This document shows positions 34,793 through 41,941 of a stretch of 41,941 bases of DNA, in pieces. The DNA is taken from contig JANXZZ010000048.1 in assembly GCA_025355245.1 (NCBI GenBank), positions 1 to 41,941 of the forward strand, in the 5' to 3' direction. The position numbers and the translations under genes were made by a program. Source of the stretch: Pseudomonadota bacterium (GTDB lineage Bacteria; Pseudomonadota; Gammaproteobacteria; Steroidobacterales; Steroidobacteraceae). The first letter of the stretch is position 1; the number at the start of each line of letters is the position of its first letter. Below the pieces are notes generated by a model. The model searched no databases, was not told the DNA's origin, and worked only from the letters and a program-made list of their open reading frames with translations.

Positions 34793-36112
34793 CTACGGCG
34801 TGCTTGCGCCGGCGGGGTGCTGCAGGAGCTCGAGCCCGGCGGCGTGCTTCTGCTGGAAGCCCTTCCATACCGTGTTGCCGTCCGTCGCCGGACTCAGGTC
34901 GGCATAGTGCGCCGGGCCTGGCGCAGGCCAGCGCGCCGCATCCGACTCGGCGACCGGCACGTCGAGGTAGGCGGTACGCGTCGCATCGTCCTTCACATAG
35001 CGGTCGAGGAACGCGGTGATGAAATGCAGGTTGATCTCGACGATCCGCTCCTTGCGCCATACCGGATCCTCGAACCAGTCGAGGTCCCACAGCTTCTCGC
35101 GCATGGCCTCGGGCGCGGAGTTGAGGCCGATGGCGTGGCCGCCTTCCCGGAACGTGAGCAGGTAGCGATGCGCGCCGGTCGCTTCGTCGAAGAACGCGCG
35201 CGCGCCACTCGCGTAGTCGACCGTGCGGTCGTGATCGCCGGCGATCAACAGCAGCGGCGCCGTCAGCGCCGCGAGGCCGCCGTGCCCCCAGGTCGCGAGC
35301 GTGCCGCCGCCGGCGGGCGCGAGCGCGACCACCGCCTTCACGCCTTTGACGTGCACGGCATCCTCGAGCGCGCCGCCGTGCGCATAGGGCAGCAGGAGTC
35401 CGGCCGGCACCAGCTGTGTAACCGGGCTCGCCGGGTCAATCGTCGCGCCCCCGGCGGTCAGCACGCCGTAGCCGCCCATCGAGTAGCCGACCAGGGCGAC
35501 GCGCGCAGGATCGACGAGTCCGTCCCGGCCGAGCGAGCTTTGCAGCGCGGCTGCGACGAAGGCGATGTCGAGCGGCCGGCGCAGCAGCACCGCCGGGAAA
35601 CCGGTGCGCTCCGTGATCGGCGGATCCTCGTGGCGGATCGCGGCAACCACGTAGCCCTTCGAGGCCAGGTTCTCGGTGAGCCAGCTCATGGCGACGGTCA
35701 CGTTGCTGTAGCCGTGCGAGACGACGACGAGCGGATAGTGGCCGCCGGTCGGATGCGCGTCGCGCACGGCGATCCCGGGCACGGAGAAGCTCGCCGCCGC
35801 GGCGGGCGGTTCGGACGGCAACGCGGCTCGATAGGTCTCGGGCACGGCGCCCGGCGTGCGCTCGGCGGGATACCACACATCGACCGTCAGGTGCCGGTCG
35901 TGAAGCGGGGCTGCGCCCTTCGCCGCATCGAAGGCGAGCACGTCAGGCTGGTCACGTTCGAGGAGTTCGAGCGTGCGCACGCCCACGGCGAGCGCGCCCA
36001 GGGGCGCGAGCTCGGGCGCATCGACGCCCGGCCGGCTCGGCGGCTCGGCGCCGGAGACGCTCACCGGAACCGCGGCGGCGGCCAACACGATCGAGACCAG
36101 AAAAGTACGCAT
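34793..36112 (-). CDS. Secreted alpha/beta hydrolase (PAF-acetylhydrolase/dienelactone-hydrolase-like)
   Basis: 439 residues. Signal peptide about 1-22 (FLVSIVLAAAAVPVSVSG). The alpha/beta-hydrolase core has VVVSHGYSN for the oxyanion region, the nucleophile elbow GYSMGG, an acid in LLIAGDHDRTV and a catalytic His in FREGGHAIGLN. The N-terminal region with VDVWYPAERTPGA resembles the platelet-activating-factor acetylhydrolase-like family. Probably a periplasmic esterase or lipase; substrate unknown. Convergent with the dioxygenase gene. Confidence 0.82.
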   Translation of the reverse strand: MRTFLVSIVLAAAAVPVSVSGAEPPSRPGVDAPELAPLGALAVGVRTLELLERDQPDVLAFDAAKGAAPLHDRHLTVDVWYPAERTPGAVPETYRAALPSEPPAAAASFSVPGIAVRDAHPTGGHYPLVVVSHGYSNVTVAMSWLTENLASKGYVVAAIRHEDPPITERTGFPAVLLRRPLDIAFVAAALQSSLGRDGLVDPARVALVGYSMGGYGVLTAGGATIDPASPVTQLVPAGLLLPYAHGGALEDAVHVKGVKAVVALAPAGGGTLATWGHGGLAALTAPLLLIAGDHDRTVDYASGARAFFDEATGAHRYLLTFREGGHAIGLNSAPEAMREKLWDLDWFEDPVWRKERIVEINLHFITAFLDRYVKDDATRTAYLDVPVAESDAARWPAPGPAHYADLSPATDGNTVWKGFQQKHAAGLELLQHPAGASTP

Positions 36113-36185
36113 GATTTCAGTTCTCCCCGGCGCGGACTGCGAAGTGTATGCCTTGCGCGCGCGCGCGGTTGCCTGTCGCGCCGCG

Positions 36186-36959
36186 CTAGCGGCCGCGCCA
36201 GTCGATTTCCGTGGCCGTCACGCGCCCGAGCACGCACTCGGCGAGCGACTCGGGCATTTCCTGCGCGGTTGGCGACAGCGCGATGCGCCCCCCCATGAGC
36301 TCGGCCAGGTGCTGCGGGAAGCGCGGCGATTGACCCGGCTCGCCGTAGCCCGCCGGAAAGAGCGGCGCGTCGGTCGCCGGGTCGTACTTGTCGGTGGCGC
36401 CGAGCGTGTGCAGCAGCTCGTGCCCGATCACGACGTTGTTGGTCTTACCCATCCGCGCCACCGCAAAGACGTGCGCGACGCCGATGAGTCCCTTCTGCAG
36501 CCCGGCGGAGTGCGGCACGCGCGGCGTGCGGGAGGGATCGTGGTAGATGACGAAGATCCGGATCGGCGGCGCCGGACCGCTTGCTACCCCGCCGTGGCGC
36601 AGCGCGTAGTAGCGCAGTTGCAGGCTCCAGAAGACCGTCGCCGGGACGCCGCCGTTTGCGGGTGGTGGCGGCGGCAATGAGCTGACCTCGGGCAGCAGTA
36701 CGACGCGAATCGGGGCGGCGAGCGGCAGCCCGTAGTCCTTCGCCTGCTGGGCGAAGAAGCTTTCGAGCGCGGCGAATTCGCCATGGCCCAGGTGCGCGAT
36801 GTAGTCGCGCGTCAGCGGGCTGTCGTCACCGGCGATGGGATAGATGCCGACGTCGAGCGTCTGCTTCCAGGAATGGACGCGAAGCTGCTCGAGCCAGCTA
36901 CTGCCCGCGACGTAGGCGAGGATCAGCAGCAGTACCGCGACGCGCAGGGTCTTCCACAT
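36186..36959 (-). CDS. Membrane-anchored protein with metzincin-like zinc site
   Basis: 257 residues. An N-terminal hydrophobic segment at 5-20 suggests a signal anchor. The key feature is HELLHTLGATD at 170-180, which fits HExxHxxGxxD: two His ligands H170 and H174, the catalytic E171 and a possible third ligand D180. This is the metzincin-type arrangement with Asp as third ligand. The rest (ESFFAQQAKDYGLPLAAPIR, IFVIYHDPSRTPRVPHSAG) I do not recognise as a named family. Likely an extracytoplasmic protease or a relative that keeps the fold. Spacing to the neighbours suggests transcription with the DUF1993 gene upstream. Confidence 0.75.
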   Translation of the reverse strand: MWKTLRVAVLLLILAYVAGSSWLEQLRVHSWKQTLDVGIYPIAGDDSPLTRDYIAHLGHGEFAALESFFAQQAKDYGLPLAAPIRVVLLPEVSSLPPPPPANGGVPATVFWSLQLRYYALRHGGVASGPAPPIRIFVIYHDPSRTPRVPHSAGLQKGLIGVAHVFAVARMGKTNNVVIGHELLHTLGATDKYDPATDAPLFPAGYGEPGQSPRFPQHLAELMGGRIALSPTAQEMPESLAECVLGRVTATEIDWRGR

Positions 36960-36992
36960 GGCCCTGCGCGTCCGGTGGACGTCCGTTCGGGA

Positions 36993-37502
36993 CTACTGGA
37001 CCGCGCCGAGGTAGTCGCCCTTGCCGAGATCCACGCCGTTCTCACGCAGAATCGCGTAGGCGATGCTCTCGTGGAAATAGAAGTTCGGCAGCACGAACTT
37101 GCGCAGGTAGTCGAGTCCCGTGAACTTGAGCGTCACGCGCGGAAACTGCAGGACGATCTCGCGGGTCTCGGCGCCGGCGAGCTGCGCCGCCTTGATGCTG
37201 TTGATGAAGTCTAGCGTCTTCGCCACGCGGGCCTTGAGCTCGGCGAGTGTCGTCTCGTTGTCCTCGTGTTTCGGCGCCTCGACCCCGGCGAGGCGCGCCG
37301 CTGCGCCCTTCGCGGTGTCGCAGCTGATCTGCACCTGACGGGCCAGCGGGAACATGTCGGCGATGAGGCGCGTGTCGGCGAGCACCTTCGGCTCGATCTT
37401 CTTCGCTTCCGCGTGCGCGGCCGCTTTGTCGAGGATCGCCGAGAGGTTGTTGAGGCCGAGGGTCAGCGCCGGAATCGAAAGGTCATAGAGAGAGACGGGC
37501 AT
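36993..37502 (-). CDS. DUF1993 family protein
   Basis: 169 residues. The family is recognised by the N-terminal LYDLSIPALTLGLNNLSAIL, RLIADMFPLARQVQISCDTA in the middle and the C-terminal LPNFYFHESIAYAILRENGV with the conserved His. All-helical, of the DinB-like four-helix-bundle type, soluble, no signal. Function not established. It precedes the metzincin-like gene on the same strand. Confidence 0.88.
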   Translation of the reverse strand: MPVSLYDLSIPALTLGLNNLSAILDKAAAHAEAKKIEPKVLADTRLIADMFPLARQVQISCDTAKGAAARLAGVEAPKHEDNETTLAELKARVAKTLDFINSIKAAQLAGAETREIVLQFPRVTLKFTGLDYLRKFVLPNFYFHESIAYAILRENGVDLGKGDYLGAVQ

Positions 37503-37573
37503 CAGAACTCCTGGTGTTGAAAGCGGCCGGCCAGCGTGCCATCAGGCGGTCGAGAGGACCGCCGGTCGGCAAC

Positions 37574-38356
37574 TCAGCGCGGCTTGCGAAACAGTAACGC
37601 GAACTTGTCGGTGTTCTTGCCGCTCATCTCCGGCGCGAAGAACGGCTTGGTGCGATCGTCATCGGGATTGCGCAGCAACTGGCTCTCGGCCTCGAGCTTG
37701 AAGCCGGCCGCGAGCAGCCGCTGCTTGACGAACGCCTCGTCAATGCGGTGCTGGCCACCGACGTCGCGCGCAAAGCTGTCGCCGGTGCCGTTGGGCGCCG
37801 CGTGATCGACGATAGCGAAGAAGCCGCCGGGCTTCAGCGAGTCGTAGATCTGGTGGATCACGCCGTCGACATTGGTCGAGAGCCAGTAGAAGTCGTGGAA
37901 CACGTCGTTGGCGACCGCGCCGTCGAAGTGCGCCTTGGGCAGTTCCATCGCGTCGACCGAGCGGTCGAGGCGGTGTACGGTCGGCAGCCGACCGCCCGCG
38001 AGTCGTGCCACGATGGCTTTGTCGGTCCAGCGCGCCAGATACTGGGGCGGATTCTGCGCGTAGACCTCGCCGGTCGGGCCCGCGACGCGAGCCTCGAGTT
38101 CGGCGTACCAGCCGCCGGCCGAGAAGAGGTCGAGGAGCTTCATTCCCGGCGCGATACCGAAGAACGCCAGCATCTCCTTCGGTTTCCGGGCCGCGTCGAG
38201 CTTGCGGTCGTCGGCCTGGCGATCGGGCGAATCGACGGCGGTCGCGATCGCGACGCGGTCGACGACGGGTCCCGTATTCGTGTGACCGCTGCAGGCCCCG
38301 ACGAGGGCCACGAACACGGCAATGACGCCGAGACGCGCGACAGTCGTGACTCTCAT
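37574..38356 (-). CDS. Lipoprotein with class I methyltransferase fold
   Basis: 260 residues from ATG 38356 (MRVTTVARLGVIAVFVALVG). A lipoprotein signal ends in the lipobox VGAC with C22. After it comes a class I SAM-dependent methyltransferase-like domain: LLDLFSAGGWYAEL for motif I, AHFDGAVANDVFHDFYW, and LKPGGFFAIVDHAAP. Exported proteins with this fold are known as a widespread group, but SAM is not expected outside the cytoplasm, so enzymatic methyl transfer is doubtful. The longer upstream frame is rejected because it is arginine- and cysteine-rich nonsense. Confidence 0.82.
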   Translation of the reverse strand: MRVTTVARLGVIAVFVALVGACSGHTNTGPVVDRVAIATAVDSPDRQADDRKLDAARKPKEMLAFFGIAPGMKLLDLFSAGGWYAELEARVAGPTGEVYAQNPPQYLARWTDKAIVARLAGGRLPTVHRLDRSVDAMELPKAHFDGAVANDVFHDFYWLSTNVDGVIHQIYDSLKPGGFFAIVDHAAPNGTGDSFARDVGGQHRIDEAFVKQRLLAAGFKLEAESQLLRNPDDDRTKPFFAPEMSGKNTDKFALLFRKPR

Positions 38357-38671
38357 GGTCGACTCCCCCTTGGCGAGCTTGTGGCGGACGCACAGTGTGC
38401 GAATTCCGCGGCATTGTCGCAACCACCGAGCGCGCCCCGTGCGAGGGGCGCTTGGCAGCAATCCGCCGTCGCACCTGCAGCATTGCGCCGGCGCGGTGGC
38501 AGGCGTGGGCGCAAGACCGCGCCGACGCGGCTCGCGGGTGGCGCCGTGCAAGGTTGATGCGCGTCGCGGCAGTCCGTAGAGTCGGTCCGCAGCGCCGAAG
38601 AGCGCGCGTCGACCGGTGGGCTCGACCGTTGCGGCAGGTTCCGTAACGGCGCTCGTGTTGGGAGAACGTAC
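38357..38671. other. Divergent intergenic region without recognised gene
   Basis: 315 bp between the methyltransferase-like lipoprotein gene (minus) and the small membrane protein gene (plus). It must carry both promoters. I see no convincing promoter boxes, RNA motif or repeats, and frames across it do not look protein-like. GGGAG lies at a normal distance before the ATG at 38672. Confidence 0.5.
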
Positions 38672-39109
38672 ATGCCGCTGGGTGAGCCGAGGGATCTTCC
38701 GCTGCCCGCGGCGGCTGGTGTCGGCCTACTCATGATCGGTGCCGGTCTCGTCGGGATGACGGCCGGCGATCTGCCCGGCATCGCCGCGCAGCTTGCCGCA
38801 CCGCGATGGCTCATGGGGGTACTCGGGGGCACGCTCGTCGGCTGCGGATGGCAGGCTGCGCGCAGCCGCTTCCCCGGACCCGCCCCGCGACGGGCACCGC
38901 CGTGGATCGAACTCGTGTGGTTTGGCCTCGGTGGGCTCGCGCTCGCGTGGCTGAGTCAGCTCACGCGGGACGCCGACGGCGCGGGCGAGGCACTCTGGAC
39001 CGGCCGCATGCTGAACGCCGCCGCGCGCGTGTTGTTCGGCATCGGTGTCGGCATCGTCGTCGGCTGGGCAGCCTACGAGGGTTCGGAGAGTCGTCGACGC
39101 CAAAGCTGA
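38672..39109 (+). CDS. Small predicted membrane protein, unknown
   Basis: 145 residues. Three to four hydrophobic segments: about 11-32 (AAAGVGLLMIGAGLVGMTAG), 45-60, 80-97 (LVWFGLGGLALAWLSQL) and 114-133 (AARVLFGIGVGIVVGWAAY). Good ribosome-binding site GGGAG. I do not recognise a family. No partner genes on the same strand nearby. Confidence 0.65.
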   Translation: MPLGEPRDLPLPAAAGVGLLMIGAGLVGMTAGDLPGIAAQLAAPRWLMGVLGGTLVGCGWQAARSRFPGPAPRRAPPWIELVWFGLGGLALAWLSQLTRDADGAGEALWTGRMLNAAARVLFGIGVGIVVGWAAYEGSESRRRQS

Positions 39110-39202
39110 CGGTTCGGGCGCACGCGGCGCGCTGGGCGCCGCGTGGCCGAACCCGGACCGGGGCGCTCGCTTGAGCCCCCGGTCGCTCACTCCCGAAGGA
39201 GC

Positions 39203-39499
<297 letters not shown>

Positions 39500-39746
39500 G
39501 ATGAATAAAATCCCAATAAATAAACAACGGCGGCCGCGATAGCGACACGCCACAACACAGGCAGTGCAGTCAAAGACTCGGAGGGTTCAGCCCCTGAGAA
39601 CCGTCGACCAGTGCGTCCTGTCACCTGATCGAGGTCAATGCGGCTGCGTACAGGGCGCGCGAGGCGCCTGGGACAAACGAACGGGCTACGATCCCCGAAA
39701 GTGTAGCACGGGGAGGAGGCGGGTGCCCGGCAATCGGCGTTTGGGG

Positions 39747-39851
39747 CTAGCCGCGGCCGTCGCGCTTCTCTTTCTTGGCGGCGCGCTTCTCATCCAGCGA
39801 CTTGGCCGGCTTCTTCTTGGTCTCTTTCTTCCGATTCATTCCCTTACTCAT
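39747..39851 (-). CDS. Tiny lysine-rich protein (34 aa)
   Basis: 34 residues: MSKGMNRKKETKKKPAKSLD then EKRAAKKEKRDGRG. About a third of residues are lysine. Its ATG overlaps the stop of the preceding small gene (ATGA, 39848-39851). Very similar short lysine-rich hypothetical proteins with the start MSKGMNRKKE are, to my knowledge, common in proteobacteria, which supports it being real. Role unknown; a basic, disordered nucleic-acid-associated protein is plausible. Confidence 0.75.
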   Translation of the reverse strand: MSKGMNRKKETKKKPAKSLDEKRAAKKEKRDGRG

Positions 39852-39976
39852 GGCGACTCCTTCGGCGCTTCTTCGGGCGGGCGGGGGGGCTGGCGCTTCA
39901 GCAGTTTCTCCTGCTGCTCGCGCTTCTTCGCAGCTTCGCGCTGCTTCTTCAGGTGCTGGTAGTTGGGCTGACGCAA
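39848..39976 (-). CDS. Small basic protein (42 aa), translationally coupled to the next gene
   Basis: 42 residues from TTG 39976, which has GGAGG four bases upstream. The N-terminus RQPNYQHLKKQREAAKKREQ resembles a short conserved group of basic hypothetical proteins starting MRQPN. An ATG further upstream gives a poor N-terminal extension. Predicted charged helix with a Pro-rich tail, no signal. Stop overlaps the start of the 34-residue gene. Confidence 0.65.
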   Translation of the reverse strand: MRQPNYQHLKKQREAAKKREQQEKLLKRQPPRPPEEAPKESP

Positions 39977-40112
39977 GGAACCTCCAGTCGGTGGATCAGG
40001 GCTGACTGGAATCGAAGGTACACGATTTCGCGGCCCATCGGCCACCGAGGCGCCGGCGTGAAACTCGCTTGGCGTGTCGCGACCCGCGCGGGCAATCGAG
40101 AGCCGAGGCCGC

Positions 40113-40382
40113 TTACTTGCGAGCGACGGCCTGGCCGGAGCCGTATCCAGGCGCGCCCGTGGTCCACTCGGGGAATGCCGCCGTGTCGGGGAGTCGCGAG
40201 CGCGCGAGCCACGCCGGCACCGGCTTGCCGAGTGCGATGGCCTGGCGGATCTCCATCACCAACGGCCCGATGCGCAGGGAGAAGAGCCGCACGACTTCCG
40301 ACGGCACCGGATGCCCGAACGCATGTCGGTACGCGCTCAACGCCGAGGAAAGATCATCGGGAACGGTAGGCGCGAGGGACAT
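40113..40382 (-). CDS. Small unknown protein (89 aa)
   Basis: 89 residues from ATG 40382; another in-frame start seven codons upstream is possible. Composition is protein-like, with the core ALSAYRHAFGHPVPSEVVRL and LVMEIRQAIALGKPVPAWLA. Soluble, mostly helical by appearance. I do not recognise a family. Same strand as the two small basic genes, with a 136-bp gap, so it may share a transcript. Confidence 0.6.
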   Translation of the reverse strand: MSLAPTVPDDLSSALSAYRHAFGHPVPSEVVRLFSLRIGPLVMEIRQAIALGKPVPAWLARSRLPDTAAFPEWTTGAPGYGSGQAVARK

Positions 40383-40734
40383 TGGGACAGGCTCCAACCG
40401 CAAGAATTACAAGTCGGCAATCGGGTCCGGGCGATGGCGCGAAATCCCGAGCATGGGGCCGAGCAAGAGCGCCGGGCGTTACTCATGAGTTGTACACGCA
40501 TTCCGGCTGCATTGCCGGGGTTTCAGCCACGGCAGCGCGTTTGATCCGACTCAACGGTGCTGCGCGGCCGTTGAAACGGCTTGCTGCACTCGCGTCGCGG
40601 ACGCGCGCCGCACATTGTTACGTGGACGATCGCCCGGCGGCGCGCTCGTACTGCTTGCGCATCGCTCGACTCTGATCGCGGACGCGTCGCTGTGCTGCTC
40701 GCGTCCCGCTGAGCGCGTGACAGAGCCGCCCACG
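40383..40734. other. Intergenic region, no gene recognised
   Basis: 352 bp between two minus-strand genes. The only structure I see is the perfect inverted repeat GCCGTT / AACGGC at 40567-40580 with a two-base centre. It lies 155 bases past the slyX stop and has no T-run on the minus strand. Open frames here lack protein-like composition, and nothing resembles a tRNA. Confidence 0.5.
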
Positions 40735-40941
40735 TCAGTAGTGAGGCGGACGCTCGTGAATTGGCGCGCCGTCGGCGGCCGGCGCCGCACTCGCCTCGAT
40801 TCGACTTGCGAGTGCGCCGAGCCGCGCGCGCAACTCGTCGATCTCCTTGCGTTGACGGTAGACCTCGTCCTCGAGTTCGACCCCGGCACGCTCGAGGAAC
40901 GCGAGCTTGGTCTCGAGCCGCTCGAGTGCATCGTTGTTCAT
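40735..40941 (-). CDS. slyX: SlyX family protein
   Basis: 68 residues from ATG 40941. Coiled-coil body (LERLETKLAFLERAGVELED through DELRARLGALASRI) and the family's hallmark C-terminus PPHY. Length agrees with E. coli SlyX (72). Cytoplasmic small coiled-coil protein of unknown molecular role. The longer upstream frame is not protein-like. Confidence 0.9.
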   Translation of the reverse strand: MNNDALERLETKLAFLERAGVELEDEVYRQRKEIDELRARLGALASRIEASAAPAADGAPIHERPPHY

Positions 40942-41062
40942 CGGAAAATCCCGCGGTTCGTATCGGAATGGTTGTGCCGACGGCAGATTACACGCACGCC
41001 TTGCGCGGCTCCGGGCGATTTTGGACGCGGACGCGGGGGCATTCGCTGCGCACCGCGAGCGC

Positions 41063-41106
41063 TTAAGGGGGGCTGGCGGCGGAGTCCGCCGCCGCCAAAG
41101 CCTTAA
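41063..41106. other. Large GC-rich hairpin upstream of slyX
   Basis: GGCGGCGGA and TCCGCCGCC form 9-base arms around a single central base (41076-41094). They are enclosed by TTAAGG (41063-41068) and CCTTAA (41101-41106). It could be read from either strand. No T-run follows on either side that would make it a clear terminator. It lies between the slyX start and the methyltransferase promoter. Confidence 0.5.
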
Positions 41107-41171
41107 CATATGGGCCCGCCAGGCTCGACACGAGGGACCGCCGCGGCCCTGGCAGCGCGTCCCGGGCCGCG

Positions 41172-41201
41172 TTGACGCCGCAGCGCGCGACCCGGTAGTC
41201 T
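41172..41201 (+). promoter_or_regulatory. Predicted sigma-70 promoter of the homocysteine methyltransferase
   Basis: TTGACG (41172-41177), 18-bp spacer, TAGTCT (41196-41201). The -35 matches five of six. Transcription would start near 41208, exactly where the SAM-II-like element begins. Confidence 0.55.
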
Positions 41202-41205
41202 GTGC

Positions 41206-41256
41206 GAGCGCCGATTTGAAGTTCAGCTTGCGGGCGCGTAAGAAATCCGGCTAAAG
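41206..41256 (+). promoter_or_regulatory. SAM-II-like riboswitch
   Basis: The element has the layout of the SAM-II (metA) class. P1 is GCGCC (41208-41212) with GGCGC (41233-41237). The conserved GATTTG follows the first arm, CTTGC stands before the second arm, and 19 bases after it end in GGCTAAAG with the same spacing as known SAM-II RNAs I recall. GATTT (41213-41217) can also pair with AAATC (41242-41246), giving the a-b-a'-b' order of a pseudoknot. The classical P2 pairing is only partly met, so a covariance-model score is needed. Position in front of a methionine-synthesis gene strongly supports it. Confidence 0.6.
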
Positions 41257-41441
41257 CGACACGGAACGTCAAGTCCGTCGCTCGTTGGTTCTTGCTGGCG
41301 CATCCGCGCCGCCCCCCGCAACTCGACATCGCCCGGCGCGTGCTTTTGTGACGCCCAGGTGTTCGATGACGCTGCTCGCTGTTTCTCTGCCCGGATTCAA
41401 TTCGCGCCGCGCGCCCTTGCGCACGCCAGGCGGATGCGACC

Positions 41442-41941
41442 GTGGCTAACGCACTCGAAGTTTTGCTCGCACGGCGGCCGTGGCTGCTGGCCGACGGCGG
41501 GATGGGCAGTGGCCTGTTTGATCGCGGCCTCGAGTCGGGCTACGCGCCGGAGCTCTGGAACGTCGAGCACCCCGAGCGGATCGCCGACGTGCACTGCTCC
41601 TTCGCCGCCGCCGGCGCCGACATCATCCTGACGAACTCCTTCGGCGGAACGCGCCATCGCCTAAAGCTCCATCAGGCCCATGGTCGCGTCGCCGAGCTCA
41701 ACGAGGCGGCCGCGCGCGTCGCGCGCGCGGCCGCCGAGAGCGTGCGGCCGGACATCGTGATCGCGGGCAGCATGGGCCCGACCGGCGAGATTCTCGAGCC
41801 GCTCGGCCCGCTCTCGAGCGCGGAAGCGACGGAGGCCTTCGCCGAGCAGGCGCAGGCGCTGGTGCGCGGTGGCGTCGACGTCCTCTGGGTGGAGACGCTC
41901 TCCTCGATCGAGGAACTCGACGCCGCGATCCTGGGAGCGAA
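41442..41941 (+). CDS. Homocysteine S-methyltransferase family protein (Bmt/split-MetH type), 3' end outside window
   Basis: First 166 residues of a homocysteine-binding TIM-barrel methyltransferase, from GTG 41442. Typical segments: WLLADGGMGSGLFDRGLESG, PELWNVEHPERIADVH, ADIILTNSFGGTRHRLKLH and AGSMGPTGEILEPLG. The sequence is closest, as far as I can recall, to the alphaproteobacterial bmt group. Members of that group act as betaine-homocysteine methyltransferase or as the homocysteine domain of a split methionine synthase. The zinc-binding cysteines lie beyond the window. The 185-bp distance to the SAM-II-like element would have to contain the expression platform. Confidence 0.85.
   Translation, partial: MANALEVLLARRPWLLADGGMGSGLFDRGLESGYAPELWNVEHPERIADVHCSFAAAGADIILTNSFGGTRHRLKLHQAHGRVAELNEAAARVARAAAESVRPDIVIAGSMGPTGEILEPLGPLSSAEATEAFAEQAQALVRGGVDVLWVETLSSIEELDAAILGA

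Noticed and set aside
41117-41170. GCCAGGCTCG stretch resembling part of a SAH riboswitch
   Set aside because: Only one short conserved segment fits. The required AGGAGCGCTGC-type core is absent in the right order on either strand, while a SAM-II-like element lies just downstream.

Overview
The window is about 42 kb of GC-rich chromosomal DNA with strong G/C preference at third codon positions, short gene gaps, many GTG starts and no insertion sequence, phage gene, rRNA, tRNA or CRISPR array that I can recognise. Gene content (E. coli-type paa genes with a fused PaaZ and a PaaX repressor, SlyX, Lrp/AsnC regulator, ECF sigma with zinc-type anti-sigma, DUF1993, DUF1203 and DUF2461 proteins) points to an aerobic member of the Pseudomonadota. 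I cannot fix the class by eye. The homocysteine methyltransferase and its SAM-II-like leader resemble alphaproteobacterial versions, while the paa genes could equally be beta- or gammaproteobacterial.

Layout. (1) 1-3508 (+): end of a phytoene-desaturase-like flavoprotein and a dimethylglycine/sarcosine dehydrogenase-type enzyme. (2) 3525-7619 (-): a MacAB/LolCDE-like export operon (adaptor, ATPase, two permeases). (3) 7797-11739: an Lrp/AsnC regulator divergent from a fused-E1 plus E2 2-oxoacid dehydrogenase, with an Lrp-type palindrome between them. (4) 11764-25413: PaaX divergent from a twelve-gene phenylacetate operon (paaABCDE, G, I, J, a PaaF-PaaH fusion, Z, an extra crotonase-family gene, K). 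It carries phenylacetate through CoA ligation, ring epoxidation, isomerisation, ring opening and beta-oxidation-like cleavage. (5) 25555-26708: MauE and MauD, maturation proteins normally found with quinone-cofactor amine dehydrogenases, here without the dehydrogenase. (6) 26736-28917: small conserved-domain genes. (7) 28918-29418: a minus-strand promoter and an apparent cobalamin riboswitch whose only downstream reading frame is a 70-residue unknown. (8) 29419-32195 (-): ECF sigma, anti-sigma, Tat-exported metallophosphoesterase and a cupredoxin, with two identical ECF-type promoters. (9) 32274-39109: oxidoreductase, LigB-type dioxygenase, secreted hydrolase, zinc-protease-like protein, DUF1993 protein, a methyltransferase-fold lipoprotein and a small membrane protein. 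(10) 39203-40941 (-): glycine-rich RRM protein, two tiny lysine-rich proteins, a small unknown and SlyX. (11) 41172-41941 (+): promoter, SAM-II-like riboswitch and the start of a homocysteine S-methyltransferase.

How the parts fit. The centre of the window is aromatic catabolism. The 2-oxoacid dehydrogenase next to the paa operon could supply phenylacetyl-CoA from phenylpyruvate, and MauED suggests a past or distant link to aromatic amine oxidation. Both links are inference. The less expected signals are regulatory: the B12 riboswitch over an uncharacterised small ORF, the duplicated ECF promoter that gives the metallophosphoesterase/cupredoxin pair its own transcript, and the SAM-II-like leader.
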